A DNA stretch of 64,000 bases from SVTX01 sp045660325 (GCA_045660325.1 JAZRDO010000032.1:1-64000), one strand, 5' to 3'. Positions 34,759 through 43,778 are shown, numbered from the stretch's first letter. Numbers and translations: made by a program. The notes: generated by a model from the letters alone, not told the origin.

Positions 34759-35364
34759 ATGAAAAAGTTTTTTGAAAAATATTCGTATGAGAGCGTGCGA
34801 CTGTTCTTAAATCAGTTTGCGATCTCTCTCTTCGGTTTGACGCTCGGTATCGCGTCCTTCGCGATGAAGGCAAGACCGCTGCTTATTATTACAAGCGTGG
34901 CTTCGATACTTTTCTATCTTTTCCTGCAGTACACGGTCGCGTGGGGCGTGGGAGCTAAGGATAAGATATCCATTGATTGCGGAAATGCAAAGAGGGATAT
35001 GAGAGTGCCATTGTTTATGTGGCTTATCGCAAACGTTCTCAATCTTGTTATCGCGATCTGCTTTACGGTTGGATTTTTCCTCAAGGACATCGCGTTTTTT
35101 GGAAATATGCAGGGAATAGCAACCATCGCATCCTTCATTCTTGAGGGAGAATATTTCGGTATTCTTTCCATTAAGGTTGTCGGAGAGTGGAAGCTTCTCG
35201 ATTTTCCGTTTATGTATTTTATAATCACTCTTCCGTCACTTGCGATAGTCTTCCTCGGATATATTCTCGCACTTAACGACAAGGGAAGTCTTAATATTCT
35301 CGGTCAGTCCTATCCCGATTCGGATGCCCCTGAGAAAAAGCGCGGCTTCTTTGGTAAGAAATAA
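34759..35364 (+). CDS. Membrane protein of unknown function
   Basis: A 201-residue protein that I do not recognise. Four to five hydrophobic segments are visible (about 20-40, 42-65, 88-115, 118-135 and 155-178), and the C-terminus is polar (PEKKRGFFGKK). AGGGTTATTTTAATG gives a weak ribosome-binding site. It ends the dcmp deaminase-rex-dnaC transcript, 11 nt after dnaC. No catalytic motif is evident. Confidence 0.75.
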   Translation: MKKFFEKYSYESVRLFLNQFAISLFGLTLGIASFAMKARPLLIITSVASILFYLFLQYTVAWGVGAKDKISIDCGNAKRDMRVPLFMWLIANVLNLVIAICFTVGFFLKDIAFFGNMQGIATIASFILEGEYFGILSIKVVGEWKLLDFPFMYFIITLPSLAIVFLGYILALNDKGSLNILGQSYPDSDAPEKKRGFFGKK

Positions 35365-35366
35365 CT

Positions 35367-35407
35367 ATATGCGGCTCATTATTTAAGATGAGCCGCATAT
35401 TATTTTT
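35367..35407 (+). terminator. Terminator of the rex-dnaD-dnaC operon
   Basis: Thirteen-nt perfect arms ATATGCGGCTCAT (35367-35379) and its complement (35388-35400), T-run after. Confidence 0.92.
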
Positions 35408-35423
35408 AAAATTATAAAAATGC

Positions 35424-35452
35424 TTGACAAACCGCAAAGAATGTTGTATAAT
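35424..35452 (+). promoter_or_regulatory. Consensus SigA promoter of the corC-type gene
   Basis: Perfect TTGACA (35424-35429), 17-bp spacer, perfect TATAAT (35447-35452). Transcription start near 35459, giving a 300-nt leader. A consensus promoter ahead of an attenuated leader is typical of riboswitch control. Confidence 0.93.
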
Positions 35453-35458
35453 ATACGT

Positions 35459-35641
35459 CAAGGTGTTAATATCTCAAAAATTTTATGAGTAAACCGCCTG
35501 AAGTTCGGGATTTTTAGCCGAGTGGCTTAATATATTATCTTTAATCGGTCCCGAAACAGAACAGAAAGGATCAGAATGGACGCGGACGGGTGTAGTTTCA
35601 TTACACACAGTACAGCTTTAAATAAAAATCCATATTGATAT
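35459..35641 (+). ncRNA. Structured leader RNA, candidate riboswitch of unknown class
   Basis: Three stacked elements: AGGTG/CGCCT (35461-35465 with 35495-35499) enclosing CTCA/TGAG; TTCGGGA/TCCCGAA (35504-35510 with 35549-35555) continuing into CCGA/TCGG (35518-35521 with 35545-35548) with a one-sided TTTTTAG bulge; and GTGTA/TACAC (35590-35594 with 35602-35606). A terminator follows. The sequence does not match the M-box or yybP-ykoY consensus as I know them. Confidence 0.6.
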
Positions 35642-35682
35642 AAGGGGAAAGACTGTCGATTTTCGGTAGCCTCCCTTTTTTG
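35642..35682 (+). terminator. Intrinsic terminator inside the corC leader (attenuator)
   Basis: AAGGG (35642-35646) with CCCTT (35673-35677), upper stem CTGTCGA/TCGGTAG (35653-35659 with 35663-35669), six T. It is 78 nt before the start codon, so full expression needs read-through. A competing pairing is possible: ACAGT and CTTT (35607-35619) with AAAGACTGT (35648-35656). Confidence 0.7.
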
Positions 35683-35759
35683 CGTTTGAAAACAATTGAT
35701 TTTTGAAATTAAAGCTGACAAAAAATTTAGTTTATTGTGTGTTAAGGAGATACTTATTT

Positions 35760-37163
35760 ATGTATATTGGCCCTATAATTTTACAAATTGTACTTATTGC
35801 GCTGAACGCGATATTTGCTTCAGCCGAGATCGCCGTCGTTTCGATGGGCGAAACAAAAATTGAAAGACTTGCCGAGGAAGGCAATAAAAAGGCGAAAAAG
35901 CTTAAAAAGCTTACCGCGCAGTCATCAAAGTTTTTGGCAACTATTCAGGTTGCTATCACGCTCGCCGGCTTCTTGGGCTCGGCGTTTGCTGCGGATAGCT
36001 TTTCCGAGGATCTTACAAAGTGGATACTTGGCTTAGGCGTCCGTATGGAATACGACGTGCTTGAAAAGATAGTAGTTATCGGTATTACACTTGTGCTTTC
36101 TTATCTTAGTATAGTATTCGGTGAGCTTATTCCCAAGAAGATAGCTATGCATAACGCGGAGAAGATCGCGCTTGCGCTTGCAGGCTTCCTTCGTTTCATA
36201 TCCAAAATTTTTGCGCCCCTTGTGTGGTTGCTTACGATTTCCACCAATGCTGTGCTCCGAATTTTCGGTATTGACCCGAACAAGGAGGAGGAGGTTACCG
36301 AGGATGAGATCAAGATGATGGTCGAGGCGGGAACCGAAAAGGGAACTATTGAGTCCGACGAGAGTGAAATGATCCAGAACGTATTTGACTTCAACGACAT
36401 TTCCGTAAATGAAATATTCACTCACAGAACTGAGGTTGAGGTTCTTTATATGGATGACAGCGTTGAGGAGTGGGATAAGGTCATTTATTCCACGAGATTC
36501 AATTATTATCCTCTTTGCGGAGACAACAGTGACGATATCGTAGGTATTATCGACTCCAAGGAATATCTCCGTATGGAGGAGAAGACCCGTGAAAATATTC
36601 TTAAATACGCTATGAAGAAGCCCACCTTCGTTCCCGAGAGCGTTAAGGCGGATATTCTCTTCAGAAAGATGAGAGAAACAGGCGTACACTTTGCTATTAC
36701 TGTTGACGAATACGGCGGAATGAGCGGTATCGTTTCTATGAGAGACCTTCTTCAGATCATCGTAGGCGACCTTGTTGAGGATGACGAGGAGGAGAAGCTT
36801 GAGGCTATTGAATCCATTGGTGAGAACACCTGGAAGATTCGTGGCGAGGCAACTCTTGATGAGGTAACCGAGGCTCTCGGATACAAGTTCGATGAGGAAA
36901 CGTGTGAGGATTACGATACCTTTGGCGGCTACATCTGCGGTCTTCTCGGAGAAGTGCCCGACGACGGCGCGAACTTTGAGATCGAGGCGGGTGAGCTTTC
37001 CGTTCACGTAACTGACGTTAAGAGCAGACGAATCGAGGAGAGCACCGTTGTTTACACACCTCCCGTTGATGAGGACGAAGAGGACGAAAAGGATAACGAC
37101 AAGGATAAGGAAGATAAGAAGGACGAAAAGAAGTCCAAGAAGGATTCCGAATCCGAGGAATAA
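35760..37163 (+). CDS. CNNM/CorC-family (HlyC/CorC) divalent cation transporter
   Basis: A 467-residue CNNM-type membrane protein linked to Mg2+ or Co2+ homeostasis. The DUF21/CNNM domain (about 1-185) begins IGPIILQIVLIALNAIFASAEIAVVSM, paired CBS domains (about 205-330) start after VTEDEIKMMVEAG, and a CorC_HlyC domain (about 345-425) follows. The last 35 residues are a highly charged Glu/Asp/Lys tail. AAGGAGA 9 nt upstream fixes the start at 35760. Its expression appears to be set by the attenuated leader. Confidence 0.9.
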   Translation: MYIGPIILQIVLIALNAIFASAEIAVVSMGETKIERLAEEGNKKAKKLKKLTAQSSKFLATIQVAITLAGFLGSAFAADSFSEDLTKWILGLGVRMEYDVLEKIVVIGITLVLSYLSIVFGELIPKKIAMHNAEKIALALAGFLRFISKIFAPLVWLLTISTNAVLRIFGIDPNKEEEVTEDEIKMMVEAGTEKGTIESDESEMIQNVFDFNDISVNEIFTHRTEVEVLYMDDSVEEWDKVIYSTRFNYYPLCGDNSDDIVGIIDSKEYLRMEEKTRENILKYAMKKPTFVPESVKADILFRKMRETGVHFAITVDEYGGMSGIVSMRDLLQIIVGDLVEDDEEEKLEAIESIGENTWKIRGEATLDEVTEALGYKFDEETCEDYDTFGGYICGLLGEVPDDGANFEIEAGELSVHVTDVKSRRIEESTVVYTPPVDEDEEDEKDNDKDKEDKKDEKKSKKDSESEE

Positions 37164-37166
37164 AAG

Positions 37167-37201
37167 AGAAAAAGCACCGCTTGGACGGTGCTTTTTCTTT
37201 T
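37167..37201 (+). terminator. Terminator of the CNNM/CorC gene
   Basis: AGAAAAAGCACCG (37167-37179) and its complement (37186-37198), 6-nt loop, T-rich tail. Confidence 0.9.
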
Positions 37202-37239
37202 GCTTTTCTTAAATTTTTCTTAAAACTTAAATCTTTTTG

Positions 37240-37268
37240 TTGAAAAGCTTATTTGTTTGTGGTATACT
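37240..37268 (+). promoter_or_regulatory. SigA-type promoter of the two-component operon
   Basis: TTGAAA (37240-37245), 17-bp spacer, TATACT (37263-37268). Confidence 0.75.
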
Positions 37269-37319
37269 TTATATGTGGGAATATGCTCACAAAGACTTAT
37301 GAAGTGGCAGGAAACGGTT

Positions 37320-38027
37320 TTGGATAAGGAAATGGCAAAAATTCTGGTAGTTGACGACGAGGCGGATATTAGAAAAATTCTTCGTTTGTTGCTTCAGAAA
37401 AAGGGATATTCGGTAGTTGAGGCAAGTAATGGAATATCAGCGGTCGAGGCGGTCAAGAATGACGATATCGACCTTGTCGTTATGGATATCTCCATGCCGC
37501 AGATGTCGGGAATCGAGGCAACTGCCGAGATAAGAAAGACATCCACAGTTCCCGTTATATTCCTTACCGCAAAATCGCTTGTTTCGGATAAGGAAAGCGC
37601 GTACCTTTCGGGCGGCGACGATTATCTTGTAAAGCCCTTCTCGTCCGTTGAGCTTATTATGAAGGTCGAGGCGCTCCTTCGCAGATATATGGTATACCGC
37701 GGAAAGCCCGATAGTGATATGAGAGTGAGTCTTACGGGCGGTATTATGGTTGACGTCACAGCTCGCGAGGTTTATCGCGAGGGTGTAAAGCTTGAGCTCC
37801 GCGATCGTGAGGCGGATATGTTCTTCTATCTTTTCGACCACGCGGGAGAGGTCGTTGATACAACCACGCTTTACGAGGCTGTATGGGGTGAGGCGGCACT
37901 TGGCTCTGGCTCCAATAACGTAATGGTTAATATGCTTAATTTGAGAAAAAAGCTTGAGAGTGATCCTTCCAATCCCAAGCTTATAAAGACTGTCTGGGGA
38001 AGGGGGTACTTGCTTGAAAAGAATTAA
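37320..38027 (+). CDS. OmpR-family response regulator
   Basis: A 235-residue response regulator. The receiver domain starts ILVVDDEADIRKILRL, the phospho-acceptor Asp lies in LVVMDISMPQMSG and the switch Lys in YLVKPFSSVE. The C-terminal winged helix has ELRDREADMFFYLF and ends KLIKTVWGRGYLLEKN. The TTG at 37320 is taken because AGGA lies 8 nt upstream; ATG 37332 is a possible alternative but its site would be too close. Overlaps the kinase gene by 14 nt. Confidence 0.92.
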   Translation: MDKEMAKILVVDDEADIRKILRLLLQKKGYSVVEASNGISAVEAVKNDDIDLVVMDISMPQMSGIEATAEIRKTSTVPVIFLTAKSLVSDKESAYLSGGDDYLVKPFSSVELIMKVEALLRRYMVYRGKPDSDMRVSLTGGIMVDVTAREVYREGVKLELRDREADMFFYLFDHAGEVVDTTTLYEAVWGEAALGSGSNNVMVNMLNLRKKLESDPSNPKLIKTVWGRGYLLEKN

Positions 38028-39429
38028 AAGGGTTAGATCTGCGCAAAATAAGCAGAAAAAGGGCAAGCGACACTTCTCACTGAGACTCAAGCTGTCCGTG
38101 GTGTTGATCTGCGGACTTTTGCTTGCGGGAAGCTTTTTTGTCAGCACGTATATGATCGGCAGCTTTATCGTTTGGCGACATTTTTCAAGCATGACCGATG
38201 CGGACGCGCGAGCAATAAATCAGGACTACGTCCAGGATCTTCAAAAGTTTATTAATATAAACCGACTTTCTATTAAGGAGGTTGACCAAGTATCGGATTG
38301 GAAGATCGGCAAGCACGTGGAGCTTGTTTTCTATCAGGATCGAGATCTTATCTACTTTGATAGCGAGACGGGTGACGGCAAGAACTTTGAGGACTTTCTT
38401 TCCGAGGACGATAAGAAAAAGCACGAGGAGACGCTTAAAAACATTCTTGACGGTAACGTAGACGCGTATCCCGTATCGTTTACCGACGGAACGTTGCTTG
38501 TAACCGTGATTGACGAATCCGAGAATTTTTGGAATAATTTCGTGCTTATTTCTTCAATCGTGATTTCGGTTATTATCCTTATGAGCGTGATGGTGCTCTA
38601 CTTCACCTATATCACAAAGAGAATTCGTTCGCTCGCGTTTACGGTACAAAAGGTTGAGGCGGGGAATATGGACCTGCCTATTGAGGACCGCGGGCACGAC
38701 GAGATCGGAAAGCTTGCAGGCAACGTAAACAGTATGAGAAATGCGGTCGTTGAAAATATGAGCAAGGAGCGAGAGGCTTGGGAGGCTAATGCGGGGCTTA
38801 TTACCGCGATGTCGCACGATATAAGAACTCCGCTTACGGTTATGCTCGGTTATCTTGAGCTTATGGAGCTCCAGAACAGCGATCCCGATAACGAGGAGTA
38901 TATCGACGCGTGCAGACAAAATGCCTTGAAGCTTAAAAAGCTCTCCGACGATATGTTCTCGTACTTTCTTGTTTTCGGCAAGAGAGAGGTATCTCTTGAT
39001 ATGACGGTGGTAGACGCGGATTCCGCCATACCTCATATGCTTGAGGAGCATTGCGCGCTTCTTTCCGAGCGCGGATATAATATAAGGCGCAGCTTTAAGA
39101 TAAAGGGCGCCAAGGTAAAGATTGACACAGTTTATTTTAACCGAGTAATTGACAACGTCTTTTCCAATATAGGAAAGTATGCGAACAGTGAAAGGATGGT
39201 TGACGTTTCTATGCGTACCCGCAAGGATAAGCTTGTTATTATCATTGAAAACCGTATTCTTGAGGATACGTCGGGAGCGGAGAGCAACGGAATCGGTCTT
39301 AAGACCTGTGCTAAAATTATGGAGCAGCTCGGCGGAAGCTTTGAGAGCTTTTCCGAAAAGGATAAATTTATATCCAAAATTGAGCTTCCGCTAATAAAGG
39401 AAGCAGATGCGAACGGAGAAGACGTATGA
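38014..39429 (+). CDS. Sensor histidine kinase
   Basis: A 471-residue membrane kinase. Membrane helices are at about 26-54 and 174-200, with a 120-residue extracellular sensor between. A HAMP domain follows (about 200-255), the phospho-acceptor is His268 (MSHDIRTP), and the ATP-binding domain ends with GIGLKTCAKIMEQLGG. The start is TTG, overlapping the regulator, with AAGGGGG upstream. The signal cannot be read from sequence. The glycosyltransferase overlapping its end is a plausible target or partner. Confidence 0.93.
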   Translation: MKRIKRVRSAQNKQKKGKRHFSLRLKLSVVLICGLLLAGSFFVSTYMIGSFIVWRHFSSMTDADARAINQDYVQDLQKFININRLSIKEVDQVSDWKIGKHVELVFYQDRDLIYFDSETGDGKNFEDFLSEDDKKKHEETLKNILDGNVDAYPVSFTDGTLLVTVIDESENFWNNFVLISSIVISVIILMSVMVLYFTYITKRIRSLAFTVQKVEAGNMDLPIEDRGHDEIGKLAGNVNSMRNAVVENMSKEREAWEANAGLITAMSHDIRTPLTVMLGYLELMELQNSDPDNEEYIDACRQNALKLKKLSDDMFSYFLVFGKREVSLDMTVVDADSAIPHMLEEHCALLSERGYNIRRSFKIKGAKVKIDTVYFNRVIDNVFSNIGKYANSERMVDVSMRTRKDKLVIIIENRILEDTSGAESNGIGLKTCAKIMEQLGGSFESFSEKDKFISKIELPLIKEADANGEDV

Positions 39430-40682
39430 CACCTTTTAAGGTCCTCGTTATATTTAATATCATATTTGGGGCGGCGTTTCTTTTGTGTTACCTGTATCAG
39501 TTTTTCTTTTTGATTGCGGGAACGTTTATGAAGCCACAAAAATATGAAAAGGCGAAAAGGCAAAGACGCTTTGCGTTTTGCATAGCGGCTCGTGATGAGG
39601 AAAGAGTTATTCATCAGCTTTTGTTCAGCATAAAGGGGCAAAATTACCCCTTGGAGCTAATTGATATATACGTGGTTGCAGACAACTGCACCGACAAAAC
39701 CGCGGAAATCTCGCGTGAGTGCGGGGCGGTCGTTTATGAAAGATTTGACGGAGAGCGTATCGGAAAAGGATACGCTCTCGCTTTTTTATTCGACAAAATT
39801 CGTGAAAATACGGGGCTTGACTCATACGACGGTTATTTTATAGTCGATGCGGACAATTTGCTTGATAAAAGCTACGTGTCGGCAATGAACGACTGTGCCG
39901 AGGCGGGACACCGTGTTGCTATGTGCTATCGAAATTCTAAAAATTATGCGGATAATTGGATAACGGCGGGCTATTCCACTTGGTTTTTGCGCGCTTCAAG
40001 GCATCTTAATATTCCAAGACATTATTTCGGGTGCAGCTCGGAGATCACGGGCACGGGATTTTACGTTTGCGCGGATATCATAAAGAAAAACAACGGTTGG
40101 CGGCATTTTTGTATGATCGAGGACATTGAATTTACCATTGATTGCGTTTTGCGGGGCGAGAGGATAGCGTTTTGCTATGACGCGATAATTTACGACGAGC
40201 AGCCGCGCGGTTTTTTTCAGTCTCTTCGCCAAAGAACGAGATGGTGTAAGGGGTATGCTCAGGTGATAAGAGCATACGGAGCAAGGCTTATCAGCAATTT
40301 TATGCGGGGCGGGGGATTTTCAAATTTTGATATGATAATGGCGATAGCGCCGTCGTTTTTCTTTAGTACTGTAAGTGTGATAATAAATGCAGCGCTTGTA
40401 CCGATAATTCTTTTCGCGGATAAAAATATGCTTCTGCCTCTTTTGATTTTTGAAGCGGGATATATTCTCTCGGCATACCTGCTGCTTCTTTTCGTGGGTG
40501 CGCTTGCCGTCATTTGTGAACGGAAACGTATAAAGGCGCCGATGAAGAGGGTGATACGGTATTTGTTCGCCTTTCCGCTTTTCGTGGGAACGTTTATTAT
40601 TTCAAACTTTTTTGCGTTTTTTTCAAGGGTGGAATGGCATCCCATTCATCATTATCCCGTTGATCCCGAGAGGTTTGACTAA
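39426..40682 (+). CDS. Family 2 glycosyltransferase, membrane-bound
   Basis: A 418-residue processive-type GT2 enzyme. One N-terminal helix precedes the catalytic domain (RRFAFCIAARDEERVI, the DxD-like IVDADNLLD, the acid/base MIEDIEF and the product-site RQRTRWCKGY), then three to four C-terminal helices. This layout is shared with poly-N-acetylglucosamine and hyaluronan-type synthases. It overlaps the kinase gene by 4 nt (ATGA), so regulator, kinase and transferase form one operon. Donor sugar unknown. Confidence 0.88.
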   Translation: MTPFKVLVIFNIIFGAAFLLCYLYQFFFLIAGTFMKPQKYEKAKRQRRFAFCIAARDEERVIHQLLFSIKGQNYPLELIDIYVVADNCTDKTAEISRECGAVVYERFDGERIGKGYALAFLFDKIRENTGLDSYDGYFIVDADNLLDKSYVSAMNDCAEAGHRVAMCYRNSKNYADNWITAGYSTWFLRASRHLNIPRHYFGCSSEITGTGFYVCADIIKKNNGWRHFCMIEDIEFTIDCVLRGERIAFCYDAIIYDEQPRGFFQSLRQRTRWCKGYAQVIRAYGARLISNFMRGGGFSNFDMIMAIAPSFFFSTVSVIINAALVPIILFADKNMLLPLLIFEAGYILSAYLLLLFVGALAVICERKRIKAPMKRVIRYLFAFPLFVGTFIISNFFAFFSRVEWHPIHHYPVDPERFD

Positions 40683-40718
40683 AAGAGAATCCGAGCCAAC
40701 CCTCTTTTATACTTTTTT
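40681..40718 (+). terminator. Weak hairpin terminator after the glycosyltransferase gene
   Basis: AAAAGAG and CTCTTTT arms separated by about 14 nt, followed by a T-rich run. Weaker than the other terminators in the window. Confidence 0.45.
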
Positions 40719-40719
40719 A

Positions 40720-40748
40720 TTGACAAATTTTTCACCTTGTGCTAAAAT
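40720..40748 (+). promoter_or_regulatory. SigA-type promoter of trpB2
   Basis: Perfect TTGACA (40720-40725), 17-bp spacer, TAAAAT (40743-40748). Confidence 0.85.
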
Positions 40749-40783
40749 GATAATATATTTCAGATATATTCAGGAGAGCCGAT

Positions 40784-42154
40784 ATGGAAATCAAGAAGAT
40801 ACCTTATAAAATATATCTCGAAGAAAGTGAAATGCCGACTCATTGGTATAATCTTCGTGCGGATATGATAGATAAGCCCGCTCCCTTGCTTCATCCCGAA
40901 ACTCACGAGGTAATGACTGCAAAGGATCTTGAGGGTGTATTTTGCTCGGAGCTTATCGCGCAGGAGCTTGATGAGGACACCAGATTTTTCCCGATTCCCG
41001 AGGAAATACTGAGCTTTTATAAGATGTACCGTCCGTCTCCTTTGGTGCGCGCGTACTGTCTTGAAGAGAAGCTTCAGACTCCTGCAAAAATATATTATAA
41101 GTTTGAGGGCAACAATACAAGCGGTAGCCATAAGCTCAATTCCGCAATTGCTCAGGCATATTACGCGAAAAATCAGGGTCTTCGCGGGGTTACGACCGAA
41201 ACGGGCGCGGGACAGTGGGGAACTGCGCTTTCTATGGCGTGCTCATATTTGGGACTTGACTGCCGCGTATATATGGTTAAATGCTCATACGAGCAGAAGC
41301 CCCACAGACGCGAGGTTATGAGAACCTACGGCGCGAACGTTACGCCCTCTCCCTCAACTACGACCGAGATCGGCAGAAAGATCTTGTCCGAGCATCCCGG
41401 CACGTCGGGAAGTCTTGGATGCGCTATTTCCGAGGCGGTAGAGGCGGCAACGACGAGCGAGGGCTATAGATACGTTCTCGGCAGCGTATTAAATCAGGTT
41501 ATGCTTCATCAGTCCATAATCGGCCTTGAAGCCAAGGCGGCTATGGACAAATATAATATCAAGCCCGATATAATTATCGGTTGCGCGGGCGGCGGCTCAA
41601 ATCTCGGCGGACTTATTGCGCCCTTTATGGGAGAGAAGATCCGCGGCGAGCTTGATTGCGAATTTATTGCGGTTGAGCCCTCGTCCTGCCCGAGCTTTAC
41701 CCGTGGCATTTATGCCTACGATTATTGCGATACGGGTATGGTTTGTCCGCTCTCAAAGATGTATACGCTCGGCTCAAGCTTTATTCCCGAGGCAAGCCAC
41801 GCGGGTGGACTCCGTTATCACGGTATGAATTCAACTCTCTCAAAGCTTTATGACGACGGGCTTATGACGGCGATCGCGCTCCCTCAAACTGAGGTGTTTG
41901 CCGCCGCCGAGGAGTTCGCGAGAGTGGAGGGAATACTTCCCGCGCCTGAGAGCTCTCACGCGATCAAGGTTGCGATCGACAAGGCGCTTGAATGCAAGAA
42001 AACGGGTGAGGAGAAGACCATTGTATTCGGACTTACGGGCACGGGATATTTTGATATGTACGCGTATGAAAGATTCCACGACGGCAAGATGAGTGATTAC
42101 TCACCGGCCGACGAGGAGATCCTCAAGGCGAGAGAGAAGCTTCCGAAGATTTGA
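40784..42154 (+). CDS. TrpB-like pyridoxal-phosphate enzyme (TrpB2)
   Basis: A 456-residue tryptophan synthase beta-like enzyme. PLP-Lys is Lys117 (GSHKLNSAIAQAYY), followed by TETGAGQWGTALSMA and the phosphate cradle GCAGGGSNLGG. Length and the N-terminal part (PTHWYNLRADM) are those of the TrpB2 subfamily, about 60 residues longer than TrpB1. No trpA or other trp gene is near, as is usual for TrpB2, which may make tryptophan from indole or act on another substrate. CAGGAGAG precedes ATG. Confidence 0.93.
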   Translation: MEIKKIPYKIYLEESEMPTHWYNLRADMIDKPAPLLHPETHEVMTAKDLEGVFCSELIAQELDEDTRFFPIPEEILSFYKMYRPSPLVRAYCLEEKLQTPAKIYYKFEGNNTSGSHKLNSAIAQAYYAKNQGLRGVTTETGAGQWGTALSMACSYLGLDCRVYMVKCSYEQKPHRREVMRTYGANVTPSPSTTTEIGRKILSEHPGTSGSLGCAISEAVEAATTSEGYRYVLGSVLNQVMLHQSIIGLEAKAAMDKYNIKPDIIIGCAGGGSNLGGLIAPFMGEKIRGELDCEFIAVEPSSCPSFTRGIYAYDYCDTGMVCPLSKMYTLGSSFIPEASHAGGLRYHGMNSTLSKLYDDGLMTAIALPQTEVFAAAEEFARVEGILPAPESSHAIKVAIDKALECKKTGEEKTIVFGLTGTGYFDMYAYERFHDGKMSDYSPADEEILKAREKLPKI

Positions 42155-42168
42155 TTTTGAGGTAGATT

Positions 42169-43143
42169 ATGAAGACTTTTACAAAGGTGGCAATATGTGC
42201 GGCGGGAGTTGCCGTTGTGGCGGCGGGCGCCGTGCTGGTGCGCGAGCTTATGGTTCGAAAGCTTGCGGGGCTTGCTATTAAGAGAGCAACACCTGAGCAG
42301 CTTAAACGTGGCAAGGGAAGAAATAAAATAAGCGGAGCTAAGCGTGACGATGCCGAGGTGGCTCGCAGACGCGAGATGTCCGAAATACTTGCCGCGAGTG
42401 AGCACGAAACGGTTGAAATAACCGCGTTTGACGGAATAAATCTCGTAGGACACTTTTTCCGTGCGGAAAATCAGAAAAGAATCGTTATCGCTATGCACGG
42501 CTGGAGATCAAAATGGAGCAATGATTTTGCGCCTATAACCGAATTTTTCTTAAATTCGGGCTGCTCCGTGCTATATCCCGAGCAAAGAGGTCAAAACGCG
42601 AGCGGCGGCGACTGTATGGGTTTTGGCGTGCTTGAGAGATTCGACTGTCTTGATTGGGCAAAATGTATTGCAGAGAGAGAGGGAGGGGACGTTCCCATCT
42701 ATCTCTACGGCGTTTCAATGGGCGCGGCGACGGTTATGATGGCGTCCGACTTAGAGCTTCCAGAGAGCGTGGCGGGAATTATTACGGACTGCGGATATAC
42801 CTCACCGCAGGCAATATGGAAGCACGTTACTCAAAATAATATGCGTGTTCCGTATGGGATCGTTGCGAGCAGAGTGGACAAGGAATACAAGCGTCTTACG
42901 GGCTATGAATGTAATGCTACTTGTACGGGCGCACTGTCAAGGACTAAGATCCCCGTGCTTTTCATTCACGGCACGGAGGATAAATTTGTTCCCATTGCTA
43001 TGACGTACGAAAACTATACGGCTTGCGCGTCGGAAAAGGAGCTGCTTATTATTCCCGGCGCCCCTCACGTGAGAAGCTATACTGTTGACAAGGACAGATA
43101 CGAGCGCAAAATATGTGAATTTTTCGCAAAATACGATAAATAA
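42169..43143 (+). CDS. Alpha/beta hydrolase, membrane-anchored
   Basis: A 324-residue alpha/beta hydrolase. An N-terminal hydrophobic helix (about 5-28) anchors it. The fold starts at about 85, with the oxyanion strand VIAMHGWRSKWS, nucleophile Ser in YGVSMGAA, acid Asp in HGTEDKFVP and His in GAPHVRSY. This is the family close to BAAT/YqkD-type serine esterases. It follows trpB2 by 14 nt. Substrate unknown. Confidence 0.87.
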   Translation: MKTFTKVAICAAGVAVVAAGAVLVRELMVRKLAGLAIKRATPEQLKRGKGRNKISGAKRDDAEVARRREMSEILAASEHETVEITAFDGINLVGHFFRAENQKRIVIAMHGWRSKWSNDFAPITEFFLNSGCSVLYPEQRGQNASGGDCMGFGVLERFDCLDWAKCIAEREGGDVPIYLYGVSMGAATVMMASDLELPESVAGIITDCGYTSPQAIWKHVTQNNMRVPYGIVASRVDKEYKRLTGYECNATCTGALSRTKIPVLFIHGTEDKFVPIAMTYENYTACASEKELLIIPGAPHVRSYTVDKDRYERKICEFFAKYDK

Positions 43144-43172
43144 AAAGGTTGCCTTATACGGCAACCTTTTTT
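43142..43172 (+). terminator. Bidirectional terminator
   Basis: AAAAAGGTTGCC and GGCAACCTTTTT arms, 6-nt loop; shared by the hydrolase and the convergent tetR. Confidence 0.92.
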
Positions 43173-43734
43173 ATTTGAAAATTCCGTCGAGTGAGTTCTC
43201 AATCGTCAGCTTTATCATATTGCATACCTGTTGTTTATCTGCTTTGTGTCCGTCGCAGAACCATTTAAAGAGAATAGAGGAGATAGCCGACGCGAAGAAA
43301 ACCTGTAAAAATTGCTTGTAGTTCTCGTCGAGTTTGTTTTCCGAGGAGGCTTCTCTTGCCTCGATAATATATCTCGCAAGCGCGATAAAGTCGCGGTAGA
43401 AGAAGTCCTTCAGCGCTTCAAGTCCGAGGGAGTCCATAGTGCAGTTTATAATGTATTCGTTGCTTTCTATGTAATCCATTGTGTAGGATATGACCTCGGT
43501 GTATTCAATGGCATAATCGTATTGAGAAATGATCTTTGCCGAGTCCTGCTCGAAGGTCCATCTGAGCAGCTCGTATATATCGGTAAAGTGATAATAGAAG
43601 GTCTTTCTGTTTACTCCCGCTTCCGTAACTATATCCGTAATGCTTATTTTTGAGAGCGATTTTTTTCGCATCTTGCTTTTTAAAGCATCCGAGAGAGCCT
43701 GCTTGGTCTGTTGACTTGTTATTTCGTGTCTCAC
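43171..43734 (-). CDS. TetR-family transcriptional regulator
   Basis: A 187-residue TetR/AcrR repressor. The helix-turn-helix lies at about 31-52 (ISITDIVTEAGVNRKTFYYHF). The effector domain has the helical pattern of the DhaS-like C-terminal family. It is divergent from the 43943-46836 operon that includes FakA and DegV, so it may regulate fatty-acid handling. Three TTGACC repeats lie in the intergenic region. AAGGAG precedes ATG. Confidence 0.88.
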   Translation of the reverse strand: MRHEITSQQTKQALSDALKSKMRKKSLSKISITDIVTEAGVNRKTFYYHFTDIYELLRWTFEQDSAKIISQYDYAIEYTEVISYTMDYIESNEYIINCTMDSLGLEALKDFFYRDFIALARYIIEAREASSENKLDENYKQFLQVFFASAISSILFKWFCDGHKADKQQVCNMIKLTIENSLDGIFK

Positions 43735-43778
43735 AGCTTTACTCCTTGTGGCTTTAATAATTTCAAAATCCTACCGTT

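Noticed and set aside
35459..35682. Assignment of the corC leader to the M-box or yybP-ykoY class
   Set aside because: The conserved sequence blocks of both classes, as I know them, are missing; left as unassigned.
36033..37007. 324-codon minus-strand frame opposite the CNNM/CorC gene
   Set aside because: Antisense shadow; the plus-strand gene has clear domains and signals.
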